Part shown: piece after piece, positions 63,594 to 64,000 of the stretch | Numbering within the stretch: the first letter of the stretch is position 1 | How the letters are laid out: each line of letters starts with the position of its first letter | From: Lelliottia nimipressuralis | GTDB lineage: Bacteria; Pseudomonadota; Gammaproteobacteria; Enterobacterales; Enterobacteriaceae | Direction: 5' to 3' | Assembly (NCBI RefSeq): GCF_004115925.1 | Contig: NZ_SDDX01000001.1 | Span: 124,001 to 188,000 of the forward strand | DNA length: 64,000 nt | Translations under genes and position numbers: made by a program | Notes under the pieces: generated by a model | Database searches by the model: none | What the model was told of the DNA's origin: nothing | The model's input: the letters and a program-made list of their open reading frames with translations, nothing else

Positions 63594-64000
63594 ATGGAAT
63601 GGCTCAATAATTTGCTTAATCATTTTGCACACTATCCGGCGCAATTGTTCGCCTTGCTGGCGGTAATGGCGTTCTGCAAATCAACGGTGTTTGTCTCCTC
63701 CATTCTTCCGCCCGCGTCGCTAATGTTGCTTGGTGGGATTACCGTCAGTCAGACAACGCTTTCGCCCGCGCTAGCCTGGCTTGCCGTGGTGATGGGTGCG
63801 ACGTGCGGCTCAGTGTTGAATTACCATCTGGGGCAGTTCATGGGCAATACGCGGATGATGATGCGCCTGAGTGCAAAACATGCCGATCGCTTTTTACGCA
63901 TCCAGCATCAGTTAGAGAAAAACAGCGTGGCAGTATTATTCACTGCCCGTTTTCTGGCGGTGCTGCGCTACATCGTACCGCTGGCGGCGGGGATGCTCAG
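63594..64000 (+). CDS. DedA-family membrane protein, 5' part
   Basis: The frame from ATG 63594 (SD AGAGG) stays open to the window edge, giving 135 residues of a DedA/SNARE-associated membrane protein. FTARFLAVLRYIVPLAAGM near 117-135 is the family's Arg-rich re-entrant motif. The first motif reads FCKSTVFVSSILPPASLMLLGG, where YqjA-type members have FLE and PGDS, so Lys29 and Ala41 replace two acidic residues essential in YqjA. Family members flip or translocate lipids or support proton-dependent homeostasis. It is divergent from the mgtE-type gene; the 387 bases between hold the M-box. Confidence 0.85.
   Translation, partial: MEWLNNLLNHFAHYPAQLFALLAVMAFCKSTVFVSSILPPASLMLLGGITVSQTTLSPALAWLAVVMGATCGSVLNYHLGQFMGNTRMMMRLSAKHADRFLRIQHQLEKNSVAVLFTARFLAVLRYIVPLAAGML

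Overview
The window is ordinary core chromosome of a member of the Enterobacteriaceae. Gene order from ihfB to the serT tRNA follows the 20-22 minute region of Escherichia coli K-12 almost gene for gene, and most proteins have the same length as the K-12 protein. Differences from K-12 point to the Enterobacter/Lelliottia/Leclercia/Citrobacter side of the family. No fimbrial cluster lies between ssuE and pyrD. An OppA-like gene sits between yccA and the tRNA-Ser. A magnesium-transporter gene and a DedA-type gene occupy the place where K-12 has hydrogenase 1. The genus cannot be fixed from sequence reading alone.

Layout. 1-7.5 kb: end of ihfB, a ComEC/Rec2-type gene (ycaI), then lipopolysaccharide genes (msbA-lpxK and kdsB) mixed with ycaQ and ycaR. 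7.6-9.3 kb: ycbJ and elyC, which converge and overlap. 9.4-16.7 kb: cmoM-mukF-mukE-mukB, the MukBEF condensin operon. 16.8-20.1 kb: ldtD, mepK and gloC. 20.1-26 kb, minus strand: aspC, ompF, asnS and pncB. 26.2-28.8 kb: pepN. 28.9-33.2 kb, minus strand: the ssuEADCB sulfonate-sulfur operon. 33.4-35.1 kb: pyrD and zapC. 35.1-44.3 kb: ycbX, rlmL-uup-pqiABC and rmf. 44.3-49.3 kb: fabA-lonH, matP, ompA and sulA. 49.5-59.8 kb: sxy, yccSF, helD, mgsA, csgI, yccU, hspQ, rlmI, acyP, tusE and yccA. 60-64 kb: an orphan OppA-like binding protein, tRNA-Ser(UGA), an mgtE-type gene and a partial DedA-family gene.

Many control sites are readable: a LexA box at sulA, OmpR boxes and the MicF-type leader at ompF, a NadR box at pncB, a PurR box plus start-site-switch hairpin at pyrD, abutting FabR and FadR operators at fabA, and the long ompA leader.

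The least ordinary part is the right end. The mgtE-type gene has a leader with the hallmarks of an M-box (ykoK) magnesium riboswitch. Its product lacks the usual MgtE N domain. The divergent DedA-family gene has lost both membrane-embedded acidic residues of its relatives. Two other genes have changes at functional sites: OmpF lacks the loop-3 glutamate of the pore constriction, and YcbJ looks like a pseudokinase. I saw no phage, insertion sequence, CRISPR array or broken gene.
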